Shown piece after piece: positions 31,324-43,265 of a DNA stretch of 64,000 bases. Position 1 is the first letter of the stretch; each line of letters starts with the position of its first letter. A model generated the notes under the pieces. It saw only the letters and a program-made list of their open reading frames with translations, had not been told where the DNA came from and searched no databases. The stretch is taken from positions 44,379,417-44,443,416 of the forward strand of contig JAOANR010000011.1 of NCBI GenBank assembly GCA_030278955.1. Direction: 5' to 3'. Source of the DNA: Hygrophila difformis (Eukaryota > Streptophyta > Magnoliopsida > Lamiales > Acanthaceae). Made by a program: the position numbers and the translations under genes.

Positions 31324-31983
31324 AGCCTTCCCCAATGCTCTACCTAAAAAAATAGGTATTTTTGTTGCCACATCAACATCACCTCAAAAGAAAAATGCAT
31401 TTACCTTTAAAACAAAACTCTTCCCCAATCCTCTACCTAAAAAGTAAGGTATTTAGGGGACCCACTTCATTTTATTTAATTATCATTTATTTTATCTATT
31501 ACATTTATTTAATCTCTCAAAGTATATTTATTTAATTTCCAAACTATATTTATTTAATTTTCTATTAAATAAATTATATATAATGAAAATTTTAAATTAT
31601 TTTGTTTAATAGTTATAAGAAAAAAAGCAAAAATAATAGAAAATTATTATTTTTTAATTTAATGAAATAATCATTTCAAGTGGCGAATCTATATTTTTTT
31701 TATTCAAATGCCAACTTCAGGCGACTAGCTCCTTTTTTTATTTTTTTTTATCGCCATTTGAGCAGTTGGCCCCACACCACGCGCGCGTTATGCCCACGCC
31801 TTGTGTTTCTTCGATCGTGTGTTCACGCTCCAGAACCCTCAATCTTTTCTCTCTCTTTTCTTCCTGGGAAGAGAAATCTCTTCCTCACCTCTTCTCTCTC
31901 CCATTCCCACAATGGCATCTTCCTTCATTTTTGGGTAGAGAACTTGAACACATCATCACTTCTACCTACCATTGTGGATGGCC
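31324..31983. mobile_element. Tourist/Harbinger-type MITE (660 bp)
   Basis: The left end AGCCTTCCCCAATGCTCTAC and the inverted right end (GTAGG..ATTGTGGATGGCC) are imperfect repeats. TTA flanks both sides (31321-31323, 31984-31986). The interior is non-coding. A second internal copy of CTTCCCCAATCCTCTACC at 31420 suggests a partly duplicated end. Confidence 0.65.
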
Positions 31984-31989
31984 TTACTA

Positions 31990-32227
31990 CTCCCTCCATT
32001 CCTATTAATTATCTTTTTAGAAATTAAAAAGCATTCCTAAATAGTTGTCACTTTCCACATTTATATCATATTTTTTCAATATTACATTTCTAATCCCATC
32101 AATAATTAGCCTAGAAGAAACCAACCATCATAAAGCAAGGGCAAAACAGTCAAAAAATAAAATAATTATTGTTTTCTTGGTTTGTACAATTCCAACTAAA
32201 ACGACGAATATATAGGAATGGAGGGAG
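31990..32227. mobile_element. Stowaway-type MITE (238 bp)
   Basis: Ends CTCCCTCCATTCCTAT and ATAGGAATGGAGGGAG are perfect inverted repeats flanked by TA dinucleotides, the Tc1/Mariner-Stowaway signature. No coding sequence. Confidence 0.82.
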
Positions 32228-32326
32228 TACTAATTACCAACTCAGCTCAACATCGCCGCCAAAACACAATCTCCAACACTCATACCCGAAATCGCTTGCG
32301 TAAGCAGAATCCTCTACAAAATACTA

Positions 32327-32518
32327 TTCCCTCCGTCCCACTTGAAATGTCTTATTTACTATCTTTGAATGTCTCATCACACAAATGTCTCATTTCTATA
32401 AATAGAAATAATTTTACCCTCTAACAATTATGTGGACCTCTTCATATACTCACAAATCAACTATGCCTTAATTCCCGTACCCAACAGTAACAAGACATTT
32501 AGAATGGGACGGAGGGAA
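32327..32518. mobile_element. Stowaway-type MITE (192 bp)
   Basis: Ends TTCCCTCCGTCCCACTTG and a matching inverted GGGACGGAGGGAA, flanked by TA. A different family member from the one at 31990. Confidence 0.82.
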
Positions 32519-32544
32519 TACTATGATTTTCTCAATTCGGTTAC

Positions 32545-32778
32545 GGTACAACTCATTTATAAATTTGTATATATATAAACATAAAAAATATATTTCCTCC
32601 TTCTCGTTATGTTTTTTACATTTCAATTTTTCACGCAGTTCAATACACATTTTAAACTATTAATAACTCAAGTTTAGTATAAGTTAAAATTCTAAAAGTT
32701 CGATATTTAAAACTACACGACGAGATGAATCTAATAAGATCCCACTTGGCTATATTTTAACTTGTATAACTCTATAAA
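32545..32778. repeat. Dispersed MITE-like repeat, copy 1 (truncated)
   Basis: The segment around CAATACACATTTTAAACTAT to ACTTGTATAACTC recurs at 45190-45418 and, inverted, at 61201-61475, with 75-85% similarity by eye. It is cut at its right end by the hAT element starting at 32779. Confidence 0.6.
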
Positions 32779-33316
32779 TAGGGATGTAAACGGGTAGGGT
32801 ACGGGTAGGCCACCTCCACTCACTACCCGAAATATAATTATCCTACCCTTACCCTACCCTATTACCCTAAAATTAAATATCGGGTAGGATTCAGGTAATA
32901 CCCGTCGGGTATGCGGATTATCCGCGGATAAACGGGTACCCAAAATCTTAAATATTACATAGTTAACCGACTCTACCCGACCCAACTTTAATAAAGAAAA
33001 AAACTTATTTTTCACCATAAAAAAATAAATAAAACCTTCATTATTGCACGAGAACAAAATTTAAAAGAATATTTAAAAGAAACCGCTAAAGCAACATAAA
33101 TAAATACTGTAATATTTAAGAATATTCAGTAAAAAAATTCATAAATCTTTTTACTGTCAAATCTCAAACGTTAATAAATTTGAAATATAAAAATAAATAA
33201 ATAAATATAAATATATCTCAATATATAATATAAATTAAATATATATAATTATATATAGATAAATATATATATTTAATCGGGTAAACGGGTAGGGTAATCG
33301 GGTAATATATGAAATC
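32779..33316 (-). mobile_element. hAT MITE of the GGGATGTAAACGGGTAGG family, truncated
   Basis: It starts TAGGGATGTAAACGGG at 32779 and is the inverted equivalent of the element at 37976-44111 (without its Copia insert). It shares the CGGGTA-rich subterminal blocks, the GATAAACGGGTACCCAAAATC segment and the AT-rich centre. It ends at about 33316, short of its second terminus, where Gypsy LTR sequence begins. Confidence 0.7.
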
Positions 33317-34945
33317 CGTTTGGGGGGTTTTGGAATGGAGGTTTTCCGGCGGGGTCACCGGACAGCGCTTGACAGCGCCGGTCTGTTACAGACCGCGCGG
33401 CCGCGGCACGCTTTTGGGCAGGACCGCGCGGCCAGCGCGACAGCCCACACAGGGATGCGTTCTTGCTCAGTTTTTGCACGGTCTTCGATGTTAATGCTTT
33501 GATTTTGTTCCAATGTTGGTTTAGACTTCTCCTAGAATTATTTGAGGGTTATGCATTGTATAATTAACCCGTAGAGCTTGTTGATTAGCTTGGTAGAATT
33601 GTTGAAACATGGTATGTTGATCACTTTTCGTATTTGAGGAATTGTGAAGTTTTGTTTAAACCTAGATGGCTTTGCCTAGATATCTAATGCCCGAAGAGCA
33701 TGCGAACCTAGTGATTAGGTGTTGTATCATTTGGCATGTTGCATATGCATGATATTACATTGGAATTGATGGATATGGAACCCGATGGGTGATATGATGT
33801 TTATGATTGATCGGGCAGCCTTTCCCGATGTTGAGTTCCGATGGCCCTGCGGGGTGATTATTTGGCTGTGATGCTTGTGATTTGGCTGTGATGCCTGTGA
33901 TTTTGGTTGTGATGCCTGTGATTGGCTATTATGCCAGTGATTTGGCTGTGATGCATGTGGTCCCTACAGGGATGGTGTATGTTACCCTGTAACGGGTTGG
34001 AGTTGATGATATCCTCACCCGTGGGTTCATACAGCCCGGGTTTTAGGTGCCGGCTAGGCATATTCATTTGCATGTGCATATAGGATAGATAGGTGTATGT
34101 TAGGCCATGCATCACGTGCATAAATTGTATGATTGTGGTTGAAGCACCTGTATGGGATGGTGTGATGATTAATTGCTTTAATTATATTCTGTTATGTTAT
34201 TCATACTTTTATTTACTATTATTATTATTATTAATTGTTGTTGCTCTGTTTTCCCATACTCACCGGCACGTAGCCTTGCTCAGTACGTTGTACTGACTCC
34301 CTTTGCTTTTGTCTGTTTTATAGATTCTGCTGAAGGCGCTGGAGCATGATTGGGTATGGGGATGAGAGATCATATAGATAGGATTTGCATGTTCACCTTA
34401 TTATATGTGTTTATGTGGTACTCTGTTAGCTTTGTTATTATTACTTGATACCGGCTTTTGACTAGTTGAGGCCTGTGAGCCTAGTATTTACTTTATCTCG
34501 GTCTGTGGCCTATGTGTTACTGTTTTTGGGCTGGTAGTCCTGTTTCTGATATATTGGCAGGATGCCAGATTATGAGGATATTGGGGAGTCAACAGATCTG
34601 CTAGCAGATAGCGGATTCGGAGAGAGAAATGTGAGATGATATACTCTTCCAATATGCTATATGCTAACAAATATGCTTGCTCCCAAACATACTCTATGTT
34701 TGAGAGGCTTGTAGCCCGATACTCTGACATGGATTATTTTTATCCAGTTATTCGGTTGGAATTATTTATGTGCCTATGTGTTTTTATTTTATTTTAGATT
34801 CTGCATGAAAATGGTTTCATCAGATGATCACTTTAGGTACTCATCCTTGTACTAGTTGTTTTAAATTAGCTGGCCACTAGTTTAGGAAAGTTAGTACGGT
34901 GGTAATGCTTGCGAAAATCAGGTTTGAATTTTTGGGGCGTTACAT
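33317..34945 (+). repeat. Truncated Gypsy LTR (solo remnant)
   Basis: The right end TTGGGGCGTTACA at 34945 and most of 33780-34945 are the reverse complement of the inner LTR at 3285-4500. It lacks the TG start of a complete LTR, is followed not by a primer site but by Copia integrase sequence, and has no recognisable target duplication. The GC-rich left part (33360-33450) is not shared with the LTR at 3285. A 20-bp GATTTGGCTGTGATGCCTGT-like unit is repeated about five times at 33857-33955. Confidence 0.75.
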
Positions 34946-35446
34946 ATGCTTTGCTCCCGAATACTCTTAGATGAGCAATTCCGGGCTTTCTCCCACTCCA
35001 TGCTTCTTGTGGAGTCTTTCCCCATACACTTCGAGTTGGAGATCGATTGGATAGATACACCGCGCACACCACTGCTTCTACCCAAAATTCTTTTGGAAGA
35101 TTCTTCGTCTTCAACATGCTACGCGCCATCTCCACCATGGTTCTATTCTTCCTCTCTACTACACCATTTTGTTGAGGAGATCTTAAAGAATAGAAGTTTC
35201 CGAGTGTCCTTCCCCCGTCGTTCTTGATCTAATGGAAACCCCTTCTTCAAAGAAGACTCCTTCCACGCTCTTTTGCGCGGAAGAGTGACTTTCCAAGAGC
35301 AGCTTTATAAAGGTAGATAAAGCAGTGAGAGGCCTCCGGATCCCATTTGCTTCGCAATACGCCATGAACTCATTGGATGTGAATTCACCACCTCGGTCAG
35401 TTCTCATGGACTTGATTTCTAGCCAAGTCTCCTTTTTAACGGTAGC

Positions 35447-35887
35447 TAGGGGTGGGAATAGGCCAGGCTACCCGATAGGGGCCTACGACCTGGCCTATTT
35501 TAGCCCTGGCATTGCCTGGCCTTTTTACCAAATAGGCTAAGCTCAGGTAGTTTGAAATGCCTATTTAGCCAAATAGACCTATGCCAGGCCTTATAAAAAG
35601 CCTATTTAGGCTTGTAGCCGCCCTGTTTAATTTTCTTTTATATAATTTTTTTATAATTCATTAATATTATTATTTATTATTTTTTAATATTTAAATATAT
35701 ATTTTTTATAAAAATTGATGGGCTTTAATAGGCTCTTTAAAGGCTTGAAGCCTGGCCTATTTAATTAAAAGGCCAGGCTTAGGCCTATAAACTAAGCCTA
35801 TAAAGGTTAATAGGCCAGGCCCAGGCCTTTCAAAACTCAAATAGGCCTAGGCCGTTCAAGGCCAAGCCTGGCCTATTCCCACCTCTA
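35447..35887. mobile_element. hAT-type MITE (441 bp) in Copia integrase region
   Basis: Ends TAGGGGTGGGAATAGGCC and GGCCTATTCCCACCTCTA are inverted repeats. The flanking 8-bp words ACGGTAGC (35439-35446) and ACGGCAGC (35888-35895) differ at one base. The interior is made of AGGCCTATTTAGGC-type repeats and is non-coding. Confidence 0.82.
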
Positions 35888-36391
35888 ACGGCAGCTTTAA
35901 ATTTCTTGAAGGCTTCAAATACTTCTGATTTCTGCTTCAAGAAATACACTCATATTTTTCTAGAGAAATCATCAATGAAGAGCAAGAAATAATTGTTGTT
36001 ACCTATAGAACTTGGCTCGATCGGTCCACAAACATCGGCGTGGATTAACTCCAACGTCTTTTTAGCTCGCGAGGTTGACTCCTTTGGGAATGGCCTTCTA
36101 GCTTGCTTCCCAAGTATACATTCTTCGCATAGTTGGTCGGGATGCTTGATGGATGGTAATCCTCTTACCATTTCCTTCCTTGATAACAACTCTAATCCTC
36201 CAAAATTCCAGTTCCCAAACCATAGATGCCATAACCAAGACTTATCCTTAAACCAAGCTTTAAGGCATTTTGCTACATCATTCTGAATATTTAGTAGAAA
36301 CATCATATTCTTCGACATTGGTACCTTCGCTATCAAATTATTTTCCTTATCTCTTATTGAAAGGTTATAATCCTTCAAGTGAATATCATAA

Positions 36392-37124
36392 CTAGGGGTG
36401 GGCAAAAAATTCGAACCGATTCGCTGAACCGCAAAATCGAATCGAAATCGAACCGAATTTCCGGTTAACCGAGGACTCCGGTTCAAATACAAATACTTCA
36501 TTTAAGTATTTGCCCGGTTCAAATACAAATACAAATACTTTAAATTTTTTCCCCGATTAATCGAACCGAACCGAATATATTTATAGTGTTTTAAAAAAAT
36601 TATATATATTGTATATATTATACATATTTTATGGTATATTATTATATATCAATAATATATTTCATTATTTATTAAATTATTTAAATATATAATAAAATAA
36701 ATATTAGAAAGTAAAGATAATTAAAAAATGTCCTAGATTAATTTTTTGCCCTTAAGAATACTCAATATTGAAATAGACACTACACTAAGATGTTTTAAAT
36801 ATACTAATATATTTTGATAACACTAAAAGGAACCACCGAATTCGAGAGTTATATGATTTTTTTTATTATTGTATTATAATAACCTCAAAAATAAACCTGC
36901 AAAGGTTAAGAATTAAGAAATGAAGATTTGATTATAAAGTTTAATGGGCTTGGACAAAATATTCGAACCGAATCGCTTAACCGCTGAATCGAATCGAAAC
37001 CGAATCTCCGGTTAACCGAGGAGTCCGGTTACAAATACAAATACTTCATCTAAGTATTTGCCCGGTTCAAATACAAATACAAATACCTGAAAATCTCCGG
37101 GTAACCGAACCGTGCCCACCCCTA
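36392..37124. mobile_element. hAT-type MITE (733 bp) in Copia protease/pre-integrase region
   Basis: Ends TAGGGGTGGGCAAAAAATTC and the inverted CCGTGCCCACCCCTA are flanked by the exact 8-bp duplication ATCATAAC (36384-36391, 37125-37132). Subterminal CCGGTTAACCGAGGA and AAATACAAATAC blocks occur near both ends. Non-coding. Confidence 0.92.
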
Positions 37125-37800
37125 ATCATAACCTTTCTCTAAAAATTTTCCCAAAACTCAATATATTATTTTTCATGTTGGGCACATAATAAACATTCGA
37201 GATGAAATCATGACCACCAATTTTTAAGCGAATCAAAATTTTTCCTTTTCCTTGAACTGGAATTTTTGATTCATCACCAAAGGAGACATTGCCACTTACC
37301 GATTCATCCAACTCCACAAACATGCTCCTTTTGCCGCACATGTGGTTGCTTGCTCCCATATCGAGGTACCAAGTATCATCGTGCCTTTCATTTTCTCCAT
37401 TGTATGCCAAGAGCACACTTGCATTTTCTTCCTTCTTGCTCTCAAAAAAGTTGACCTTCTCTTGAACCTTTTGTTTTTCTTTCCAACACTCGGAAGCATA
37501 ATGCCCAAATCTATTACAATTATAGCATTTTATTGAAGATTTATCATACCTCGACTTCGGGTTACTCCTTCCATGATCAAATTCTTTTCTTTCTCCACTA
37601 TTTGCATAGCCCCCCCTTGCTTGTCCTCGTCCTCTTCCTCGCCCACGTCCACATTCTCGACCTTGTCCACGGCCTCTCCCAAAACGATCATCACTAGGGC
37701 CTTCATCACTCTCTTTTGGGCTCACTTGCAATTTTAATAATTGCTCAACTATGTATTGCTTTCTTTTATGTTTTTCTTCATATGCTTGTAATGACCCCAT

Positions 37801-37967
37801 CAGAAAGGTTTTCAGTTTTCACATAGGCTTGCCTCTGTGTATTATTGCTATAGTTATACAGTATAAATGCAAACTTTGGCTTCGTGATCTGCTGTAGTGC
37901 AGCTTATATTTCTACTAAGGGTGCTATTGTGCTAATATATGTACAAATAACTATAGTTTTTTTTCCT
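37801..37967. other. Short unassigned spacer
   Basis: Between the Copia remnant and the hAT MITE; no feature recognised. Confidence 0.4.
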
Positions 37968-38486
37968 ACTATAATTAGGGATGTCAATTTTGACCGTATG
38001 GTTGGGTAACCCATCGGGTAACCGGGTATCGGGTGCGGTTAGGGTATGAATTTTATATGTTACCCGACCCGATTACCCGAATAAATATATATTTATTTAT
38101 ATGTGTTGTTATATATTTATATTTTACATCTTTATATATATTTATTTATATATCTATATTTAGATATATTTATATTTATACATATTCGAACCCGTTAGCG
38201 CTTGAGATTTGACAGTAAAAAGATTTATGATAAATTTTCTACTGATTTAAGAAGAGTTTGTTGCTTTAGCGATTTTCTTTTAAATATTTTTTAGATTTTT
38301 CAACTTAAATTTATAATGCATTTCGTTTTCATGCATTACATGGATGTTTTGTTTATTTTTTTACGGTAAAAATATTTTTTTTTCCTTACTAAAGTTGGGT
38401 CAGATAGAGTCGGATAACCATGTAATATTTAAGATTTTGGGTATCCGTTTATCCATGGATAATCCGTATACGCGATGGGTATTATC

Positions 38487-39220
38487 TGTTGGGAAAAATA
38501 GCGGAACAGTGCGGAACCTGTGGGATCACCAGAAATACCAATATAGTACCAATATCCAAAACAGTATATCTCCTGTGTGCCAAATAAGTTTCCAACAGAT
38601 GCAATCAAGCCAACAACACCAAATCAACCAAAGCAACTATAAAGCAGTAAATCGACACCAAGATTTATACGTGGAAAACCCTTCAAAAAGAAGGTAAAAA
38701 CCACGGGCCAGTCGCCACCATCTCAAAATCTCCACTATATCAAATAATGGGTACACCAACGTTTCTCTCTAGCATATGCTTAGAGGTTCACCAACAATCA
38801 TCAAGATTTTCACTAATCTTGGCTAATCAACAATAATCACAGACGGCAGTGGATTCCCCCAAAAATATTAATACTTCTAGAACACAATTCTAGGCTAAGA
38901 ACAAGAGAGGTGTAAGAGAAAGGATTTCACCAAAGATGTGAATTTTTCTGCCGGACGGATTGAAGAATCGGCCTTCTTCTTCCTCTTTTCTTCTTTCTCT
39001 TTTCTGGTTTTTCTTCTCCCTGTTTTTTTGTTTCTGGCTTCTGTGTGTGTTATTTTTCTTCAGCCTTCCTGATCTGTATTGAATACTCACTGCCTTCAAT
39101 TATTATGCCAGCTACCCGTGATTGAAAAATAATGCACTCCTCTCCTTTTTTTTTTTTATTTGATGTCAGGCCACTATGGCCTTAGTTTTGGTCAAACTCA
39201 TTAAATGAGTAGACCTAACA
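38487..39220 (-). repeat. Copia 3' LTR (734 bp)
   Basis: TGTTGGGAAAAATAGCGG ... GAGTAGACCTAACA. In element orientation this is the downstream LTR; the purine-rich tract GACGGTGGAGAAT abuts it at 39221-39235. Confidence 0.95.
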
Positions 39221-39236
39221 ATTCTCCACCGTCTGC

Positions 39237-42200
39237 TCATTTTCTGGGCTCTACCAAGCCCGCTCCTCGCCTACATGCTTCGAACTTCTCTTTCGGTAAG
39301 GACTTGGTGAACATATCTGCTGAATTCTCACTTGTGTGGATCTTCTCCAAACTCAACTGTTTGTCCTCAAGCACATCACGAATCCAATGATACCTGTAGT
39401 CAATGTGCTTGGATCTTGAATGGAAACTCGAATTCTTAGATAGATGGATTGCACTCTGACTGTCACTGTAAACAATCCACTTCTCTTGTTCAAGACCGAG
39501 CTCTTCCAACAATTTCTTCATCCACAAAGCTTCTTTGCAAGCTTCTGTGATGGCAATGTATTCAGCTTCAGTACTAGACAAAGCAACACATTTTTGCAAT
39601 CTTGATTGCCAAGAAACGGCTCCCCCTGCAAAAGTCATCAAGAACCCCGACGTGGACTTCCTGGAATCGACATCACCTGCCATATCTGAATCTGTATATC
39701 CAACCAGAATAGGCTCATTAGTACCAAAGCATAAACATACACTGGAAGTACCTCTCAAGTATCTGAGAATCCATTTCACTGCAGCCCAATGTTCTTTTCC
39801 GGGATTAGAGAGAAACCGGCTCACTACTCCAACTGCATGAGCTATATCTGGTCTTGTGCAAACCATAGCATACATCAAGCTGCCAACTGCTGATGCATAA
39901 GGAACTTTGCTCATCTCTTCTTTTTCTTTCTCACTTGTAGGGCACTGTTTAACTGAAAGTTTGAAGTGACTTGCAAGTGGAGAAGATACTGCCTTTGCCT
40001 TGCTCATGTTGAACCTCTCAAGCACAGTCTCAACATATCGTTCCTGAGATAGCCAAAGTTTACCCTTCTTCCTGTCTCGGGTTATCTTCATGCCAAGTAT
40101 CTGTTTAGCAGGGCCTAAGTCTTTCATTGCAAAGGACTTATCCAATTCTCTCTTTAACTTCTCAATCTTGCTAGCATCATGGCCAACAATCAACATATCA
40201 TCTACATATAACAGTAGGATAATGTAGTCATCATCAGAATACCTCTTCACAAACACACAGTGATCAGACAGCGTTCTGGTATACCCTTGACCCATCATGA
40301 ATGAATCGAACTTCTTGTACCATTGCCTCGGAGCTTGTTTCAATCCATACAAGCTCTTCTTAAGCTTACAAACCAAGTTCTTTTTGCCTTTGACTTCAAA
40401 GCCTTGAGGTTGTTCCATGTAGATTTCCTCCTCTAGATCACCATGAAGGAATGCAGTTTTCACATCAAGTTGTTCAATTTCCAAATTCAGACGGGCAGCC
40501 AGACCAAGAACAACTCTGATGGAGCTCATCTTCACAACTGGAGAAAATATTTCTTCAAAGTCAACACCTTTCTTCTGACCAAATCCTTTCACAACCAACC
40601 TTGCTTTGTACCTTGGTTGTGAGCTGTTTTCTGAAGTCTTCAACCTGTAAACCCACCTATTCTTGAGTGCCTTCTTACCCTCTGGTAGTTTTACCAACTC
40701 ATAAGTCTGATTATCTTTTAAAGACTTCATCTCATCTTGCATAGCTTTCAACCACTCATTCTTGGCTTCATGACCAATGGCTTCTTCATAGCTTTCAGGT
40801 TCATTTCCATCTGTAAGCATCACATACTCATTGGTGTTATATCTCTTTGATGGTTGGCGCTCTCTGGTGGATCTCCTCAAAACTGGCTCAACTGGTTGTG
40901 GTGGTTGTGGTACTTCTCCAACTGGATCAACATCATCAGCTGCAGGCTCATGATTAACATCATCACCAACCTCTGGTTGTACGTCTCCCCCGTGATCATG
41001 ACCTACTAAGGGAGAAGGAACTGGATCCAATCTGATTGGAATTTCTGCAAAGGAACTGGGACTCTTATCTTTGCTGACATCATCCCCAAACTGATCTTCA
41101 AGAAATACAACATCTCTGCTTCTCACGATTTTCTTGTTCACTGGATCCCATAACCTGTAACCAAGTTCTTCATGACCATAACCCAAGAAGATGCATTCTT
41201 TGGCCTTATCATCAAGCTTCGACCTCTCATCTTTCGGAACATGAACAAAAGCTCTGCAGCCAAACACTCTCAAGTAGTCATAGGAAACATCTTTCCCACT
41301 CCAAACTCTGTTGGGAACATCACCATCAAGAGCAGTGCTTGGAGAAAGATTAATCAAATCAACTGCAGTCCGCATAGCTTCCCCCCAAAAGCTTTTGGGA
41401 AGCTTTGCATTCGAAAGCATACACCTGATCCTTTCTTCAATTGTCCTGTTCATCCTTTCAGCAACACCATTCAGCTGTGGGGTCTTAGCTGGAGTCTTTT
41501 CAAGCCTGATACCATAAGTTCTGCAATAGCTCTCAAACGGCCCTCTGTATTCACCACCATTATCTGCTCTGAGTGCCTTCAGCTTCTTTCCTGTTTCCCT
41601 TTCAACCCTGACATGAAACTCCTTGAAGACATCAAAAACCTGATCCTTGGTTTTCAAAGCAGTGGCCCAAACTTTCCTTGAGTGGTCATCAATAAATGTA
41701 ACAAAGTAGACAGCACCTCCAAGAGATTTATCTCGCATAAAACAAACATCAGTATGAATCAAATCAAGTACATCAGACTTTCTATGTGGGGGGTAAGTAT
41801 GGAATGAAACTCTATGTGTTTTACCAGCAATACAATCAAGACAAGTTTTCAGAGATGTACCTTGCAAATTCGGTAGAAATTGCTTCCTTGAGAGAGTCTG
41901 CAAGCTCTTCTCACTCACATGGCCAAGTCTCTTGTGCCAAAGGTCAATGCTGACACCTTTCTGAACAACATTTGTCTCCCCTTTGCATATCTTTGCTTGC
42001 ATAACATAGAGTGTGCTCACTTTATTTCCTTTTGCAACTATCAAAGACCCTTTGGTGAGCTTCCATTTACTTTCACCTAAGTAGTTGCAGAAACCATCAT
42101 CATCTAACTTTCCAGCTGAGATCAAATTGAGACGAATATCTGGAACATGTCTCACATCCTTGAGTATTAATTTGGTACCAAGATTTGTCTCCAAACAAAT

Positions 42201-43205
42201 CTCTCCAATGCCCACAATCTTTGAAACACCATTGTTTCCCATCTTGACATTACCAAAATCACCAGAAGAGTACGAATTGAAGAAGTCACCATGAGATGTA
42301 ACATGGAACGATGCGCCAGAATCAATCACCCAATCAGTGTCCTGACACACTAGACTAACACAACTGTCATCTAAGACAGTAACTGCATCACTGTTGTGGT
42401 TAACTGCATTAGTCTCTCTTTCTTCTTTCTTGCCTTCTGCAATTTCCCTTTTCAAGATCCTGCACTCTTTCTTCATGTGACCCGGCTTGTCGCAGTGATA
42501 ACATCTGATCTCTTTTCTGTTCTTTGATCTTCCTCTTGGTGTATAATGTTTATCACGTCCTTGTGGATTTCTGCTCTTACTTCTTCCCTGTCTCACTGGC
42601 TTCTGAGAAACTAGAACATCTGAAGAAGATTCACCTTTTTCTTTTCTTCTTGCATCTTCATTGAGTAAACTGTCTTTAACCATCTCCATGGTTAGTGTTC
42701 CACCTGGTGCTGAAGTACTCAACGAGACCACTAGTGTTTCCCAACTATCCGGTAGAGACCCCAGAAGTAGCAGTGCCTGTAACTCATCCTGAAGATTTAA
42801 TTTCATCCCAGCTAACTGATTCACCAATCCCACAAAATCACTGGTATGCTCTGTCATACTTTTTCCATCCCTGAATTTCAAATTCACAAGTCTTCTAATG
42901 AGTAATGCCTTGTTTCTGAAAGTATTTTTCTCATAAAGTGCCTCTAGCTTTTTCCACAATAAATCTGCTTTGGTTTCCTCTGCAATGTGATGGAATATAT
43001 TGGGATCTACCCATTGCCTAATGGTAGCAGAAGCTTTCATGTGCAACACTCCCCAAGCATCATCACTGACATCATTTGGCTTTTCTTTGCCTAACACCGG
43101 CTTAAATAAATCTTTGCAATAAAGCAGGTCAAGCATCTTTCTTTTCCAAATAGCATAATTCCCTGAATTTAATTTCATCATTCCAAAGGAATTTTGCTCA
43201 TCCAT
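39237..43205 (-). CDS. Copia gag-pol polyprotein
   Basis: An uninterrupted ORF. It is open from an ATG at 43238, but the ATG at 43203-43205 (MDEQNSFGMMKLNSGNYAIW) matches the usual Copia gag start and leaves 1322 residues. Approximate order, counted from the upstream ATG: gag/UBN2 (20-190), CCHC knuckle CYHCDKPGHMKKEC (about 246), protease DSGAS (about 306), pre-integrase HKRLGHVSEKSLQTL (about 435), integrase HTDVC...RADNGGEY...ERMNRTIEERIR (490-610), reverse transcriptase with YVDDMLIVG (about 870-1100) and RNase H with SSTEAEY (about 1150-1300). All catalytic signatures are present. Confidence 0.97.
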   Translation of the reverse strand: MDEQNSFGMMKLNSGNYAIWKRKMLDLLYCKDLFKPVLGKEKPNDVSDDAWGVLHMKASATIRQWVDPNIFHHIAEETKADLLWKKLEALYEKNTFRNKALLIRRLVNLKFRDGKSMTEHTSDFVGLVNQLAGMKLNLQDELQALLLLGSLPDSWETLVVSLSTSAPGGTLTMEMVKDSLLNEDARRKEKGESSSDVLVSQKPVRQGRSKSRNPQGRDKHYTPRGRSKNRKEIRCYHCDKPGHMKKECRILKREIAEGKKEERETNAVNHNSDAVTVLDDSCVSLVCQDTDWVIDSGASFHVTSHGDFFNSYSSGDFGNVKMGNNGVSKIVGIGEICLETNLGTKLILKDVRHVPDIRLNLISAGKLDDDGFCNYLGESKWKLTKGSLIVAKGNKVSTLYVMQAKICKGETNVVQKGVSIDLWHKRLGHVSEKSLQTLSRKQFLPNLQGTSLKTCLDCIAGKTHRVSFHTYPPHRKSDVLDLIHTDVCFMRDKSLGGAVYFVTFIDDHSRKVWATALKTKDQVFDVFKEFHVRVERETGKKLKALRADNGGEYRGPFESYCRTYGIRLEKTPAKTPQLNGVAERMNRTIEERIRCMLSNAKLPKSFWGEAMRTAVDLINLSPSTALDGDVPNRVWSGKDVSYDYLRVFGCRAFVHVPKDERSKLDDKAKECIFLGYGHEELGYRLWDPVNKKIVRSRDVVFLEDQFGDDVSKDKSPSSFAEIPIRLDPVPSPLVGHDHGGDVQPEVGDDVNHEPAADDVDPVGEVPQPPQPVEPVLRRSTRERQPSKRYNTNEYVMLTDGNEPESYEEAIGHEAKNEWLKAMQDEMKSLKDNQTYELVKLPEGKKALKNRWVYRLKTSENSSQPRYKARLVVKGFGQKKGVDFEEIFSPVVKMSSIRVVLGLAARLNLEIEQLDVKTAFLHGDLEEEIYMEQPQGFEVKGKKNLVCKLKKSLYGLKQAPRQWYKKFDSFMMGQGYTRTLSDHCVFVKRYSDDDYIILLLYVDDMLIVGHDASKIEKLKRELDKSFAMKDLGPAKQILGMKITRDRKKGKLWLSQERYVETVLERFNMSKAKAVSSPLASHFKLSVKQCPTSEKEKEEMSKVPYASAVGSLMYAMVCTRPDIAHAVGVVSRFLSNPGKEHWAAVKWILRYLRGTSSVCLCFGTNEPILVGYTDSDMAGDVDSRKSTSGFLMTFAGGAVSWQSRLQKCVALSSTEAEYIAITEACKEALWMKKLLEELGLEQEKWIVYSDSQSAIHLSKNSSFHSRSKHIDYRYHWIRDVLEDKQLSLEKIHTSENSADMFTKSLPKEKFEACRRGAGLVEPRK

Positions 43206-43250
43206 TTTCACACACAGATATACTATCAAAACTTCCACAGCCCAACTTTC

Positions 43251-43262
43251 GCTCTGATACCA
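43251..43262 (-). promoter_or_regulatory. Copia primer-binding site (initiator tRNA-Met)
   Basis: The minus strand reads TGGTATCAGAGC, three bases inside the 5' LTR. The same primer tRNA is used by the Gypsy elements in the window. Confidence 0.93.
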
Positions 43263-43265
43263 GTT

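Larger units (their letters stand above)
34946..37800 (-). pseudogene. Ty1/Copia polyprotein remnant split by two hAT MITEs
   Basis: Minus-strand coding pieces in order: 37800-37133 (gag end with CCHC knuckle CYNCNRFGHYASEC and protease LDMGASNHMCG), 36391-35896 (pre-integrase WHLWFGNWNFGGL, integrase HADVCGPIEPSS and FIDDFSRK), 35446-34946 (integrase end, VWGKTPQEAWSGRKPGIAHLRVFGSKAY). RT and RNase H are missing where the Gypsy LTR begins. The protease has DMGAS where DSGAS is usual. Both interruptions carry target duplications, so they were inserted after the Copia. Confidence 0.85.
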
